A DNA stretch of 64,000 bases from Lumnitzera littorea (lineage: Eukaryota > Streptophyta > Magnoliopsida > Myrtales > Combretaceae), in NCBI GenBank assembly GCA_024138015.1, contig JAMXBB010000003.1:12032119-12096118 (forward strand), written 5' to 3'. This document shows positions 36,821 through 49,754 of this stretch, one piece after another. The notes below the pieces were generated by a model. That model ran no database searches. It saw nothing but the letters and a program-made list of their open reading frames with translations, and was not told the DNA's origin. The position numbers and the translations under genes are program-made. Position 1 is the first letter of the stretch, and the number at the start of each line of letters is the position of its first letter.

Positions 36821-37182
36821 TGATAGGAATTAGTTTGCAACTATCTTGAAGTTGAGGCTGAACAATTTGTGTTAAGGCCTAGTGGTTGCTAGATGGCCGA
36901 GAGGTAAAAAGGTAAACACTTGACATTAGGCCTATTGTTTGTCGAGAAGCTGAAAGAGCACATTGCCAAGAGTTAGAGGCCCAAGCTCCACTTGGCATAG
37001 TACGAAGAGACTAGCGTCGACTAATTCTAGGACTTAACAATTATGGCTTGACATTTTAGGTGTTTTGGCCAAGTATTGCGAGACTTCGTGGACTCCTCCT
37101 TGGACCTGGACATCCAACTGCCGACCTCGTCCAATTTGGATCTTACTCCTTCCTGGACGGGTTGAATAACTGCATGTTGACT
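36821..37182 (+). mobile_element. N-family LTR fragment (N3), cut by Ath1
   Basis: It starts TGATAGGAATTAGTTTGC and follows the compact-element LTR for 362 bases (CAACTGCCGACCTCGT, CTGCATGTTGACT), then stops at the Ath1 LTR end. The remaining two thirds of the LTR is not found to the right, because the far end of Ath1 is itself missing. It sits just upstream of the G3 protease. Confidence 0.8.
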
Positions 37183-38562
37183 TGATCCGCTTAAACTATA
37201 TATAAAAATAAATTGCAAATACTTTAGCAAGTATACTGGGTCAAAATCAAGTAAGAAAAAGTGAGTAAGGTTGTAGATCCCTCGAGGACTAAGAAAGTAT
37301 TAATCCTATAGTAGCTCTTATCAATATTTAGGCAATTAAAATTGAATTGTGAATTAACTAATCTAATAATTACCCTAAAATTGACAAAAAGAAAGTTACG
37401 GTATAATATCTAAAACTGAGCAATCAATTGAGAATGTGGAAAAAACAGAATCTACCCTTGTTATGCAAATCAAATTGTCATCGTGTTATATAGATTAATA
37501 GCTATATGGTCATTCAAGTGAAATTATCATGCTTTAAAACTTAAGGATTTAAACCTCTAATTAATTAGTCAGCTCTCATATCTCTAATTAACAGTGGACT
37601 CTAAATTACAACATACATCTCCCCATGCCATGATTGACTAATGTCCTAAATCAATTATTCCTAATGTCTTAGTGAATAATTAACTCGAGACATTGCATTA
37701 ATTCCTAGATAATTTCTAATTAATCTAATTAACGTTGCTCCGGCATTAGTTAATTAATTTAATCAAGAATTTCTAACAAACCTTATATCAACTTTCGTAT
37801 TAATAGTGTTTCTAAAAATTATAACCAATTAGAGAGTTATAATCGAAATCATAGAAATTGCAATCATGAATCATTCATACATCTATTAACCCCATAACAT
37901 GAATACAATTATCAACTCAGTTGTCTAGGGTTTCATCAATTCCCACAAATAAAACTTAGCTAACCATGGAAATTAAAACAAAAGCATAGATAATTGAATT
38001 CGCAAAGAAGTTCATAATTAGCAATAAGAATAAATCACAAAATTGCATAAACATAAATAGAATAGAGATCACTAATTTTGTAATTATAATGAGTAAACTT
38101 CAATTGCAACTCCAAGGTTGATCTCCAAAGCAAAAGCGAAGTCTTCTCAATGATCCACGAAATTCTAAAGAAAAACTCTTCTAAAATAAAACATAATTTC
38201 TTCTAAGACTCTCTAAGTAAAAGAAAGATGAAAAAGCCCTTAAACTATTAAATACATGTTTATTTATAGAGAAAACTAGGGTTGTCTATCAAATGGATTC
38301 TTTCTTAATGAAGGCCAGTGGTGTAAAGTGTAAGTCTGCCCAAGTTCGGTTGCCTTCAATTCCAATGTACTGTGGCTTGATTCGGGTTTCGTTTGTTTGT
38401 GTAAAACTCCTCTAAATTGACTGTATTTCCACTTTGAATCCTCTAATACTTGAAATGTCTAAATGAAAATACTTAAGTACCAATTTTTAATGATTTCTAT
38501 AAAATTAATAATAATTCTATATAATTTGCACATTAAAAAATGAATAAAATATGCCTTTATCA
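37183..38562 (-). mobile_element. Ath1 3' LTR (Athila-like)
   Basis: This 1,380-base LTR starts, on the minus strand, TGATAAAGGCATATTTTATT at 38562 right after the polypurine region, and ends GCGGATCA at 37183. It shares its start and end with Ath2, and its length with Ath3 (1,382). It interrupts N3 after TGACT. Near its end, CAGTATACTTGC and TCGAGGGATCTAC are characteristic of this family in all three copies. Confidence 0.82.
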
Positions 38563-38605
38563 ACTCTCTTACACTTAAACTTTTGCTTGTCCTCAAGCAA
38601 AATAA
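38563..38605 (-). promoter_or_regulatory. Polypurine region of Ath1
   Basis: Minus-strand GAGGACAAGCAAAAGTTTAA then GTGTAAGAGAGT before the LTR. Athila-lineage elements usually have GAGGACAAGCAAA, then AAGTTTGGGGGAG here; the G-run is degraded in this copy. Confidence 0.75.
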
Positions 38606-40190
38606 ACAAAACTAAAGAAATCTATCATTTAAAATACAAATTTTCCAATTGTAAAACAAAACATCTGATATTTCACACTTTCAAACTCACTAATTTATAA
38701 TGCCTACCACTCGAACCAAATCGAAATATGTGATTAGAGTACTACAATTGAAATTAATCAGCTACTCTAGAGAAAACAAATTTTAATCCAAGTGTGTAGC
38801 CTAAGATTTCTATTTCAAAAGTAGATACTCAGTCCTAGAAGGAAAAACACCCATTTAAACTTCTTAGCTATTAGTAGGCATATTATCCCTCTAATTATCC
38901 CAACAAACAATTTAACAAAGTAGTGAAAGCATATGGTATTTGCTTTATCCTTAGGTTTTCTTCCTTTTCATTACAAGCCTTAGTTTATTTCTTAAATTAC
39001 ATTCAAAATTTCCATTTTCCATTCCTATTTTTTTTCTTCTTTTTTCTTTTTTCTTTTATTTTTAGTTCAAATACTAAACTTTGCCTTTTTGCTCTTCTTG
39101 TTATAGTGAGTGCATTGACTCGATACATCTCGAGCTTATCACTCAAGTGACTAGGTTTTAAAAGGACCCTTACGGATTTTTCTTTACTATAACATTCAAG
39201 TTAGGATACTCTTAGCTCAATTACTTAAGTTATTGGAGTAAAGGATCTAATTTCATAACCTTTTTTTTCTTTTGAATGCTCACTAAAATTTTTCAAACTT
39301 CTTTTATATGAATCACTAATAATATAGCTTCACTTACCTCTTTCACTATGTGTTAAAGTGCCGTTAAAATAACTAAAAAGAACATATACTAGCCAACCTT
39401 ACATAAAAGTGAACCTGTTTGCTTTTCACTTAAGGACTTAACTGACTCTTAAACTTCAAATTTCAAGGCTAAAAACTAGGTAAATTAGGTTCCTAAAGAT
39501 TTGACTAATTAATTTTAACTAAGTACAAAAATCATAACAATAGTGAGTAGGGCACCTTAGTGAGTCAATTATTGAAGCTAATCATAATAAGATGTTATCA
39601 ACAATTTTCTTTATATAATATTTAGATTCCAAACAAGAAATTCAAATTTTTAAAAAAATTAGCCTAAAAATTGACAGAAACTTAATAACAAATAAAGTTT
39701 AAGCTGATAGGAAAGTATAACCATCATGATATTCAATTCAATTCAAAATCCATTTCCTATATTTCTTTCCCCCTACTTTAGAATAGACAATATCCACACT
39801 GTCTCCAGTTCAGTGTACAATAGGAAATAGAATAAAATAAAAATTTGTAGAAAATGAAAAACTAATACTTCCTTAGTTTCAATTTTCAACAACAAAGAGA
39901 ATTCCAACCATGATATCATTAAGAAGAGCATCTATTTTAGATTAGACTTGTCTCTACAAACACGAAGAAACATGAAAGAGAAAATATAGGATAAAAGTAT
40001 ACTCAAAAGTATAGAGTAGAAATAATTATCTAAAGTTACCGAATCGAGTGGGTACTAAATAAAAATAACCTAACCGCAAAGTAAAAAAATAAAAATAACG
40101 TAGAAAAAAAAAATTAGAAAGGCGTATAGAGCTCTAACTGTCTCGGTTGGTGCTGCTAGTCGCCTTACTAGAAGTCTCGTAATGTAGTTG
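38606..40190 (-). other. Ath1 3' untranslated region
   Basis: Long non-coding interval between the Athila-type ORF and the polypurine tract, as is usual in this lineage. AT-rich, no domain. The plus-strand frame at 38923-39150 is Phe/Leu-rich low complexity from T-runs. Confidence 0.6.
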
Positions 40191-41280
40191 CTGGTTGGAA
40201 ACTCGAGATAACAAATTTCAACATATTAAACATAGTAGTTCAGAACTTCTTATTCTTCTTCCTTTCTTTTTGAATTTCATCCTAGACTTCTCTAATTTCT
40301 ACACTCAACTACTCATAACTACCAACTGGAGGAGGATGATGGGAAGTAGAAGCTCTAGCAGTAAGAGGATTTTCAGGAACGACCTCTTTATCAATTAGAT
40401 TTGGCCTATTGTTTATCTTAACCAATCTTTAACCCCTAAAGGGTGTAGTTGAAATAGGCTTATAATGAATACCCTCGTCCCCTTTCAGTTGCTAAAAAAT
40501 CCTTATGCCCTTCAGCAAAGCAGTAATATAACCACTACAAAATGTAACTTGAGTCCTGGTACCATCTACTTGTCTGTAAATAAAATTTGCTACTTCTACC
40601 CCCAAATCAATTTGATACCCAGAAATCAAGCGGTACAGATAAAACATATCAAAACTAGTTACCTTACTACGGCTAGTTTTCTTACAATTGATAGTGTGAG
40701 CGAGAATGTGGTGGAGTAGCCTGTGCTCTACTGCTGAAAAAGTAGTGGCAAATGACTTTTAAGGTACAAATCATCTTGCCTTAGGTGAATCGGTTGGTAC
40801 TAAAATCTCTCAGCAGTCATATCACTAGGCCAAGAGTTGGGCAAATTCACTTCTTCCTCATCATATAGTCCCAAAAAATAACCAATCTAATTTAGTTCAA
40901 TCACATGAACCTCTCCATAAGCCTGAAAAGTGATCATGGACATTCTCCTATCTCGCTTTAATTGTAAAGTAGATGAAAACTCGATGGCAATATTTTTGAA
41001 AGTAGGTTCCTTTACCTCAAACAACCGGAACCAAGTCTTATCTGGAACTATTTGTTGGATCTTGTCGCCTATCCTATATTCTTGCAGAAGAGTCCAATCT
41101 AAGTATTGTTGGTTCATGAAGGTCATCCTTTGTAACTTCTTCTTTCTCTCCTTTGCATGATCCTAATGTGATAGTAGATCTCTACCTAAATTGCTGGAAG
41201 ATTAACTAACTGTTGTCTTTTATTGCTTCCTTTGTGGTTGAAGCTTCTTAGGTAGCATGGTGGAGCTAAGAATATAGATC
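40191..41280 (-). pseudogene. Athila-type ORF in env position, Ath1
   Basis: The clearest part is 41126-40887 (PTFKNIAIEFSSTLQLKRD, MSMITFQAYGEVHVIELN), continuing past a stop as GYFLGLYDEEEVNLPNSWPS (about 40880-40820) and then in other frames to about 40460. This pattern, a short strand-rich block followed by a GLY(D/T)EEE motif, is what I know from the Athila ORF-1 type protein of plant retrotransposons; its function is not established. It lies downstream of pol, where Athila elements carry an env-like gene, but I see no clear signal peptide or membrane anchor. Decayed by stops and frameshifts. The first exon-like frame 41477-41280 is low complexity and probably not part of it. Confidence 0.65.
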
Positions 41281-41639
41281 TAAAATGAAAAAGTGTGAAT
41301 GTGGGTATAGAAAATGAAGAGAGTGAGAGTGTGTAAGATGGAGTGAGGGAGAGGGAAGAGTTTGTGAGAGAAATCTAGAGAGAGAGGAAAGGAAGAGAGA
41401 GAAGTTGGGGAGGAAATGAGTGAGAAGAGAGAGAAAATGCTACAGTCATGCTTTATATCAACTTGTACACTGGCCATTTCCCTCTATACATCGGCGGCAT
41501 ACATGGTCAATGTATGTGGAAAGGCTAGCAGCCTTCAATTTGAAATGTTCGGCCTTCAATTGATTTTTTCATGCTTTTATTCTTTTTAAAATAGAAATAA
41601 AGATAAAAATAAAATAAAATAAATAGTTTTGTTAGACAT

Positions 41640-44600
41640 GGGTTGCCTCTTATGAACCACTTAGTTTATAGTCGCTAGCCTGACTTTTCTAGTCTTACTA
41701 TGGGTTCATGCCTACTACGATAGTGGCATCACAATCCATGTTTTCCCCTTTAAAATAGTGTTTAAGGAGATGACCATTTACCTTAAAAGTGTGATTGTCT
41801 CCTGCCTTTAACACAATTGTACCATAAGGAAAAACATTAGCTATTTCAAATGGCCCAGACCATTGAGATTTTAACTTACCTAGGAACAACTTCAATCGAG
41901 AGTTGCATAATAAAAATTTTTGGCCAGGCACGAACTCCCACTGTTGGATGTTCCTATCATGCCATCATTTGGCTCTCTCCTTGTATATCATAGCATTTTT
42001 ATATGCTTCTTCTCTAAACTCCTCTAATTGGTTTAGTTGGAGCAACTGCTTTTCACTTATAGCTTGTAAATCAAAGTTAAGGTATTTTATAGCTTAGTAG
42101 GCCTTGTGCTTAAGCTCTATGGGTAGGTGACATGATTTACCAAAAACAATTTTTTATGGAGACATTCTTATAGGGGTTTTAAAAGCTGTCCTATAAGCCC
42201 ACAATGTATCATCATGTTTTAAAGACCAATCTTTCCTAGATTCATTGATAGTCTTCTTTAAGATACACTTTATTTCTCTATTGGACACCTCAACTTGTCC
42301 ACAAGTTTGTAGATGATACGTAGTGACAATTTTATGAGCGACTCCATATTTTGATAATAGTTTTTCAAACTACCAATTGCAAAAATGCGATCCCCCGTCA
42401 CTTATAATAGCTTTGGGTACCCTAAACTTAGAAAATATGTTGTTTTTCTTTTCAAAAATTTAATTACAACCTTAGCATCGCTAGTTTATAGAGTAACTGC
42501 TTCTACTCATTTTGACACATAATCTACAACCAGAAGTATATATTTGTGTGAAAAAGATAAGGGAAAAGGACCCATGAGGTCTATTCCCCATACATCAAAA
42601 AGCTCAATTACTAAAATGCTATTTTGTGGTAATTCATGTCTTCTAGAAATATTTCCAGTCCTTTGGCATTAAGCACAAGACATAATGTAATTCCTGCAAT
42701 CACTAAACAAATTGGGCTAATAAAATCTACAATATAAAATCTTAACTGCAGTTCTTTCCACACTAAAGTGGCCTCCTGCTTCTTTAGAATGATAGTGTTA
42801 AATTATGCGAAGTTGTTCAGTTTTAGGCACACAATGTCTAATTACTTAGTTAGCACAACATTTAAACATATGTGGTTCATCCCAAAAATAATATTTCACA
42901 TCATGTAAAAACTTCTTTTTCTTTTGAAATGAAAAACTGCATGGTATGATTTTGCTAACCAGGTAATTGACTATATCAGCATACTAAGGTAATCCTTGGA
43001 TCTTTACTGCGTATAACTGTTCATTAGGGAACTTTTCATTAATGGGTGGTTATAAACAGTTAGATTCTAAATGAGATAAAAGATCAGCAATCATATTTAC
43101 AATTCCCTTCTTATCTTTGATTTCAAGGTCAAATTCTTATAGTAATAAGATCTAACGAATCAGCTTAGGTTTAGCATTAGCTTTAGCAAACAAATATTTT
43201 AAAGTAGCATGGTCTATGTGTACTGTGATCTTATTACCTATTAGATAAGGCCTAAACTTTTCACATGCAAATATAACTGCTAAAAGCTCTTTTTCTATTG
43301 TGGCATGGTTTCTTTGGGCCTTATTCAAAGTTCTATTAGCATAGTATATTACATGAAATAACTTACCTCTCCTTTGTTCAAGTATTGCTCCTATAGCATA
43401 GTCATTGGCATCACACATCAACTCAAAAGGAAACTCCTAATCAGGTGCAACGATCATGAGAGCCAAAATAAGCTTCTCCTTTAGTAGATTAAATGCATAC
43501 AAACAACTATCATAAAAAATAAAGGCAGAATCTTTTTTAAGTAAATTACAAAGAGGTCTAGAGATTTTACAGAAATCCTTGATAAATCTTCTATAGAAGT
43601 TAGCATGTCCTAGGAAGCTCTTGACTCTTTTGACTAAAGTGGGTGGTAGCAGCTTCTCTATTATCTCCACTTTTGCTCTTTCAACTTTAATCTCCTTTTT
43701 TGACACCTTGTAACCTAAGACTATCCCCCCTCTTACCATAAAATGGCATTTTTATCGGTTTAGAAGTAGATTAGGCTCCTTGTACCTTTAAAGCACATAG
43801 CTTAAATTAGTCAGACATGAGTCAAATGACTTCCCAAAGACTGAGAAGTCATCCATAAATATTTCAATGAAATCTTCTAACATATTGGAAAATATAGAAA
43901 TCATGCATCTTTGAAAAGTAGTGGGTGCATTACAGAAACCAATGGGCATTCTCCTAAAGGCAAAAGTACCATAAGGACATGTAAAGGTGGTTTTCTCCTG
44001 GTCTTCGGGTGTTACATGAATTTGATTATAACTAAAATAACCATCCAAAAAGCAACAATAGTCATGCCTTGAAGGTTTTTCTAACATCTGATCTATGAAA
44101 AGGAGGGGGAAATGGTCTTTATGGGTGGCATAATTTAGTTTTCTATAATCTCTATGGACACTCCACCCAATCATAGTGTGAGTAGGAATTAACTCATTAG
44201 CCTCATTTTTAACCACACCACCTTTTTTTAGCCTAACCTGAAAGGGACTAATCTACTTACTATTTGAGATATGGTAAATAATACCTACCTCTAGCAATGT
44301 GAGCACCACTTTCTTTAATACCTCCTTGAGAGTTGGGTTAAGTTGTGTTTGTGGTTATACTGTAGGTTTGCACTTAGCCTCCAACAATATCTTGTAAGTG
44401 CAAATTAAGGGACTGATCCCCTTAATATCAGCAATGGTCAATCTAATGGCTTCTTTATGTTCTCTTAGAACTTCTAGAAGTTGTTCCTCTTAATCACCTG
44501 TCAAAGAAGAGAAAATAATTATTGGCAAAGTATCATTTATTCTAAGATAAGCATATTTTAATGGTTTAAGTTCAAGCACCGAAGGTTATGTCAATGATGG

Positions 44601-45883
44601 GATTGTCTTCTTCTCACTGGTTCCTAGCTCCTCATAGTATCGAGCTTTAATTTCTGACATCTGTTCCATGGGTTCTTCTTCAAGCTTATCATCATCGCTC
44701 TAATCATCCAGATCCCTAAGAATTGATTCCATCATATCCAAACCTACTTTCTCTTTTATAGACTCACAAGTAATCTTATAAATAATATCAATAGTGTAAC
44801 AGGATTTATAATCATCAAATTGCTTTATGGCTTCATAAACGTTAAAAGTTACTTGATTGTCCATAACTCTTAAAGTAAGCTTACCTTGTTCCATGTTTAT
44901 TAACACCTTACCTATTGCAAGAAACGGTCTACCAAGGATCATGGGTACCTCTCTATCCTCCTCCATCTCCAGGACTATAAAGTCAATTGCAAAGATAAAT
45001 TTTTTGATCTTTACTAGGACATTCTCTACAATACCCCTTGGTTATTTGATACTCTTGTCAACTAGTTACAAGGTGACATGAGTCTCTTTGCAATCTCTAA
45101 GTCCTAGCTTCCTAAAAATAGATAGAGGTATTAAATTTATACTTACACTTGAATCAATAAGAACTTTATCAAAATGAAAATTTCCTATAATACAAGAATA
45201 GTAAAACTCCTTGGATCTCTTGGTTTTCTTGGTAGGCTGGATAAATTTTTCTAAAGGATCATAGAGCACTCCCCTGTAAGCATCACCAGTTCATTCCCAT
45301 CAATCTTTCTCTTTTTAGTGAGTAAATCCTTCATAAATCTAGCATATGAATGCATTTGCTGAAGTGCTTCTATAAAAGGAATGTTAATCTACAGCTTCTT
45401 GAAAATATCTAGGAATTTAGTGAATTAGGCGTCTAGCTGTCTAGTTGCTATTGCTTTAGTCTTTTTAGGAAAGGGATAAGAGGAACATACGGTTTCACTT
45501 ATAGTGACTTCTGCCTTAGTTCCTTTACCACCTGCTTCCCTTTTCCTTTCTTTGGATTCTCCTCCTTTTCTTCAACTTGTTTGTCAACTATTTCAACTTC
45601 CTTTCCATTTCTTAACATAATAGCATTGATACCCTTAGAATTCTCTTCAGTATTGCTAGGTAAAGACCTTAATGGTCTATTACTCAATTATTGAGAGATT
45701 TGACTAATCTGATTCTCTAAATTCGTAATAGTCACCTATTGAATCTATAACATGGTCTCAATTTTTTGCATATAGCTTAATATGAGCTCTTTCATTCTAG
45801 AATGATTCTGTTGAGTTGGACCATTTAGAGCAAGACTTGACTTCTGGAATCCAGGTAGTGGTTGAAATGCATTAGTACAGCCT
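41640..45883 (-). pseudogene. Athila-lineage gag(partial)-pol, Ath1
   Basis: From 45883 downward: end of gag (ANRPLGALPSN-like SNRPLRSLPSNTEENSKGIN at 45687); protease region (LIDSSVSINLIPLSIFRKLG at 45150; MEEDREVPMILGRPFLAIGK at 44966); RT at 44216-43788 (VHRDYRKLNYATHKDHFPL, CFLDGYFSYNQI, catalytic FMDDFSVFG intact); connection (FLGHANFYRRFIKDFC at 43620); RNase H at 43421-43152 (NDYAIGAILEQR, IEKELLAVIFACEKFRPYL); integrase at 42900-41700 with GIDLMGPFPLS, SDGGSHFCNW and GQVEVSNREIK, so the D, D and E codons survive, though split by frameshifts; C-terminal part KLKSQWSGPFEIANVFPYG. Protease to RNase H stays in one frame from 45269 to 43152 with about eleven stops. The 5' part of gag and the 5' LTR are missing. 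Confidence 0.93.
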
Positions 45884-47555
45884 CTGTCTTAGCTCTATCG
45901 AGCTTCGACAAAGTGTTTGAAGTAGAGTATAATGCTTCTAGACTAGGTATAGGTGCTATGCTGATGCAAGACGGCCAACCTATCACTTACTTTAGCAAGA
46001 AACTTTAAGGAGCTATACTCAACTATTCTACTACCTAAGGAATTTGTGCTACTTAATTCGAGCCCTAATGGTATGGCAACATTATCTACTATCTAAGGAA
46101 TTTGTGATCTATACCGATCATGAATCGTTGAGATATTTGAAGAGCTAACCTAAGTTGTCTCGGAGATAAGCCAAATGGGTCGAGTTCATGGAGGGTTTTT
46201 CTTATGTCGTAAAATACAAGGATGGAAAAAACAATGTAATGGTAGATGCGCTATCGAGATGACATTCTCTCCTGATTGAGCTATAGACCAGGTTGCTTGG
46301 CTTTTCAATAAGAAAGAATTTGTATGTTAAGGATCCACACTTTAGTCCTATATATGCCCAGTGTGAGGAAGGATGGACATTAGATGACTATCATAAGGAA
46401 GACGAATACTTATTTAGGAAGAGGAGGCTATGTATCCTGATCTGTTCCATGTGAGAATTGCTAGTGAGTGAGGTGCATGGAGGAGGATTGACATGACACT
46501 TTGGCAATGCTGAGCCCATAAAGTATTGTCGATGAGATTCTTTTGGCTAAGATTGATAAGAGATGTGCAGTCTATATTGGAAAGGTATGTGACCTGCCAA
46601 AAAGTGAGGAGCCAAGCTAAGTAAGGACACTATCTACCTTTGCACATCCTAACCAAACCATGGTTCGAGTTGAGTATTGACTTCATGTTAGGATTATTAA
46701 GGACATCTCGAGGGAAGCATTCCATCATGGTGGTTGTAGATCAATTCAGCAAGATGACACATTTTGTGCCTTGTTCCAAAACTAACGACGCTTTGGCTAT
46801 CTCTATTCTTTTATTGTAGGAAGTAATGAAGCTTCACGGAGTGCCTAGAACCCTTGTTTCAAACCAAGACTCAAAGTTCATGAGCTACTTTTAGAGGACA
46901 CTATGGAGATGAATGGGAACCAAGTTATTGTATAGCATGTCATACCATCTATAGATCGATGGATAGACTAAGGTTGTCAATAGAGCTGTAGGAATTTTGC
47001 TATGGGTTGCTGTAGGACAAAACATAGTTGATTGGGATCTGTGTTTACTAATCATTGAGTTTGTCTACAATAGGACCACCTATAATGTAACAAACATGTC
47101 TCCATTTGAGGTCACCTGCGGGTTCAACCCCAAGCTCTTGATGGATTAAGCACCCAACCGAGACTTGATGATGACCAGTTGATTGTAGAAAGAGTCAAAG
47201 CCATCAGGGCTATACACTAAAAGGTCATAGAGCAATTAAGTCAAGTTACTACTAAGCTCGAGAAGCGAGGTTGAGGATTGAAGAAGAGAGAATTTCAACC
47301 AAGTGATCTGGTTTAGACACATCTCAATAAGGAATGATTCCCAAACTTAAGGAAGAGCAAGTTGTCTCCTAGAGCCAATAGACCTTATAAGGTACTTGAA
47401 AAGATCAATCCTAATGCTTACAAGATTGAACTACCTAAAGGATATGGAGTCTTAAACTCCTTCAACATTGCTGATCTCCAATCCTACACTCTCAAGGATG
47501 AGCAACCTGAAGCTGAGCTAGATTTGATCCCAAATCTCAAACAACTTGGAGGGGA
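45884..47555 (+). pseudogene. Ty3/gypsy pol remnant G2 (RNase H and integrase)
   Basis: It begins abruptly in RNase H (LSSFDKVFEVEYNASRLGIG at 45897) next to the truncated gag of Ath1 on the other strand. Then EFVIYTDHESLRYL, the end of RNase H with KDGKNNVMVDALSR (46216), a damaged zinc-binding region, and the integrase core at 46650-47150: first Asp in ELSIDFMLGL, second position changed to Asn (SNQDSKF) and the Glu changed to Lys (TKVVNRAV). The C-terminal part 47362-47555 has ARPYKVLEKIN-like and GVLNSFNIADLQSYTL. It is followed directly by a polypurine tract and LTR. RT, protease and gag are absent. Closely similar to G1. Confidence 0.9.
47546..47555 (+). promoter_or_regulatory. Polypurine tract of G2
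   Basis: CTTGGAGGGGA ends one base before the LTR start TGATAAGGATTATCGAG at 47556. Confidence 0.7.
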
Positions 47556-49199
47556 TGATAAGGATTATCGAGACTAGTTTTGTACACTCCCGGTTCTTTT
47601 TATAAAATTACGTCTTCTTTAAACTGACTAGTATTAAACCTTACCCATTTAATATTGGCCCTCGATTAAGGTTTAAAGAAAGCCGTTTCCTTTTATTTTG
47701 AAAATAACTTTGGAGTCACCACTCGATTAGAGTCGGGAAAAATAGTTAAGTTATAACTAATTGGGTAGATTGATTATAATTTAGCTACTAGTCTAACGAT
47801 TAAAACCAATTTTGTGAAAACGATTTTTGAAAACCAGAGATTTAGGTTTGGGAGTTAGGAATTTCAAACTCTTACGAGTACCATTGACTTTCCAAAATCA
47901 AAATTAAACTTAAAAATCACCTTTAATTTTGAAAGACAAAACTTGATTATTGGTTATTCTAATTAGATAAATGAATTAATCTACTTTAAAGAAAAAGGGA
48001 AATTAGTTTTTTTAAATTTTTATTGTCGCCCTGTAGGTACCTACGTACCCGCTATTCGGGATCAGACATATGTAGTTCTTTAATTAAAAATATAATAGGT
48101 TGATTAATTTTAATTTTTGAAAAATATCAGTGTTTACGTTTTTATTCATTTTGATTGATTTAAGAAAATTTCCTAAAGAGCCCTAAATTGGTTTTTATTT
48201 TTGGAAATTCTAAATAATTCTAATTTGAAAAATGGTTGATTTATTTTTATTTTATTTTTGAAAACTTGATTTTTCTAAGTGTCAAAACAATTTTTATTCA
48301 CTAACCTATTTATTTTATTATATTACCTTATTTATTTATTACTTACTATATTTTATCTATTTTTATTAAATTAGTAAAAATAAAATAAAAAATTACCCTT
48401 TTCTTTTTTCTTTTTTTTTTCTTTTCTTTCTTTTTTCTTTTTGATATTATTACATTTACATAAATAAGTAAAACAAAATAAATAAATAAACTTTGGATAG
48501 ATTTGAGTGCGTGGGTTAGACCTGGGCAAGTCAGTTGGGTTAAGTCGGATCGTTTTTAGGTCGGATACGCGAGTCGTCGGGTTGCAAGTCGGATGACCCA
48601 AATCACGTGCTTCGTACTTGCTTGGCTAAAGAGGGTTAGGGTAGGCGGTAAGTGGCTCGATTTGAGCTGTTCCAAGCCCTAAAATGAGTGAGTGAGTGAG
48701 TGGTTTATTGTGAGTTTTGGATTGGGAATATGGGGAGTAGGTTCAACGCTGTGGTGTTTAGGGGAGGTTTGAAGGCTGATCTGAAGTGGTGGCCAATGGT
48801 GGTGTTCGGATCTTGGCATTTTGGGGTTGCTGGGAGTGAGAGGGGTATTAGCTTAAGGGTTTAGGGACGTGGTGAGTTTAGCCGTAGGATTGGTTTAGGT
48901 CGAATAGTGGCTGGAGTGGTGGTTCAAGGAGAGAGAAGGGCAACAGTTAGGTTTGGGTGGTAGCGAGTTGGTGGCGATGCTACAGGCCACGATAAAGGTT
49001 GAAGGTGGTTGGGTTCTGGAGCCTAGGTGATGGGGAGTGATTCTAGGGTACTCGACTGTAGTAGTAAGCTTAGTAGAGAGAGATTCGAAGAGAGAGAGAG
49101 AAAGAGTGAGTTAGAGAGAGAAAGTGATTGTGGGACAGAGAGAGAATGGTTCGAGTGATTGTGCGAGGTTATGTGTCTTCATGGATGTCCCTAAGCCCC

Positions 49200-49207
49200 T
49201 ATTTATA
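49200..49207 (-). promoter_or_regulatory. TATA box of T-A
   Basis: Minus-strand TATAAATA followed by GGGGCTTAGGG and a pyrimidine-rich leader. T-B has TATATATAGGAG at the same place. Confidence 0.6.
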
Positions 49208-49675
49208 CATGAACATAACTCGAAAACATGGAAAGTTCGAATTGGAGTTAAATGAAAAAAACTAAAATTTAAGTCTTTTTCCAATTTTTGGAGCTCGGTT
49301 TGACTGTGTTAATGTATGAATCTAGATGTGTTCTTAATCACTATTAACATTAGGTCATGTGTGCTCCATGATTTCATCACTAATTTGATGAAATTGCAAT
49401 GAAGAAGGGATCAAATTTGCCCATAAAGGGTACTATTTGAAAAGGAAAATGCGGGAAATCCTGGGGAAACTAGAGGAAATCGGGGGAAAGAGGGGAGAAA
49501 GAAAAGGAAAGGGAGAGAAAATTGATTGACGTGGTGCCATGTCAACCAACCCGACTTATCATAGCGTGCCACGTATCAAGACGTAACATGTAGTGGTTGA
49601 CGTGGCACGCCACGTAGAGCTACGTTAGGAAGGTCATCCAATCCAATGATGCCACGTGTTAGGATACGTAGCGTA

Positions 49676-49727
49676 GTAAGACCCTGATCTGTGGCAGCGT
49701 GGTAAGACCCTGATCCGTGGCAGCGTG
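49676..49727. repeat. 26-bp tandem repeat, 2 copies
   Basis: GTAAGACCCTGATCTGTGGC and AGCGTG, repeated at 49702 with a single T-to-C change. Located in the promoter-upstream part of T-A. Confidence 0.95.
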
Positions 49728-49754
49728 CTAGTTAACAAAAAAGGCCCCCCCTAT

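Noticed and set aside
41280..41477. Ser/Phe-rich minus-strand frame next to the Athila-type ORF
   Set aside because: GA-rich simple sequence (GAGAGAGAGG on the plus strand) accounts for it.
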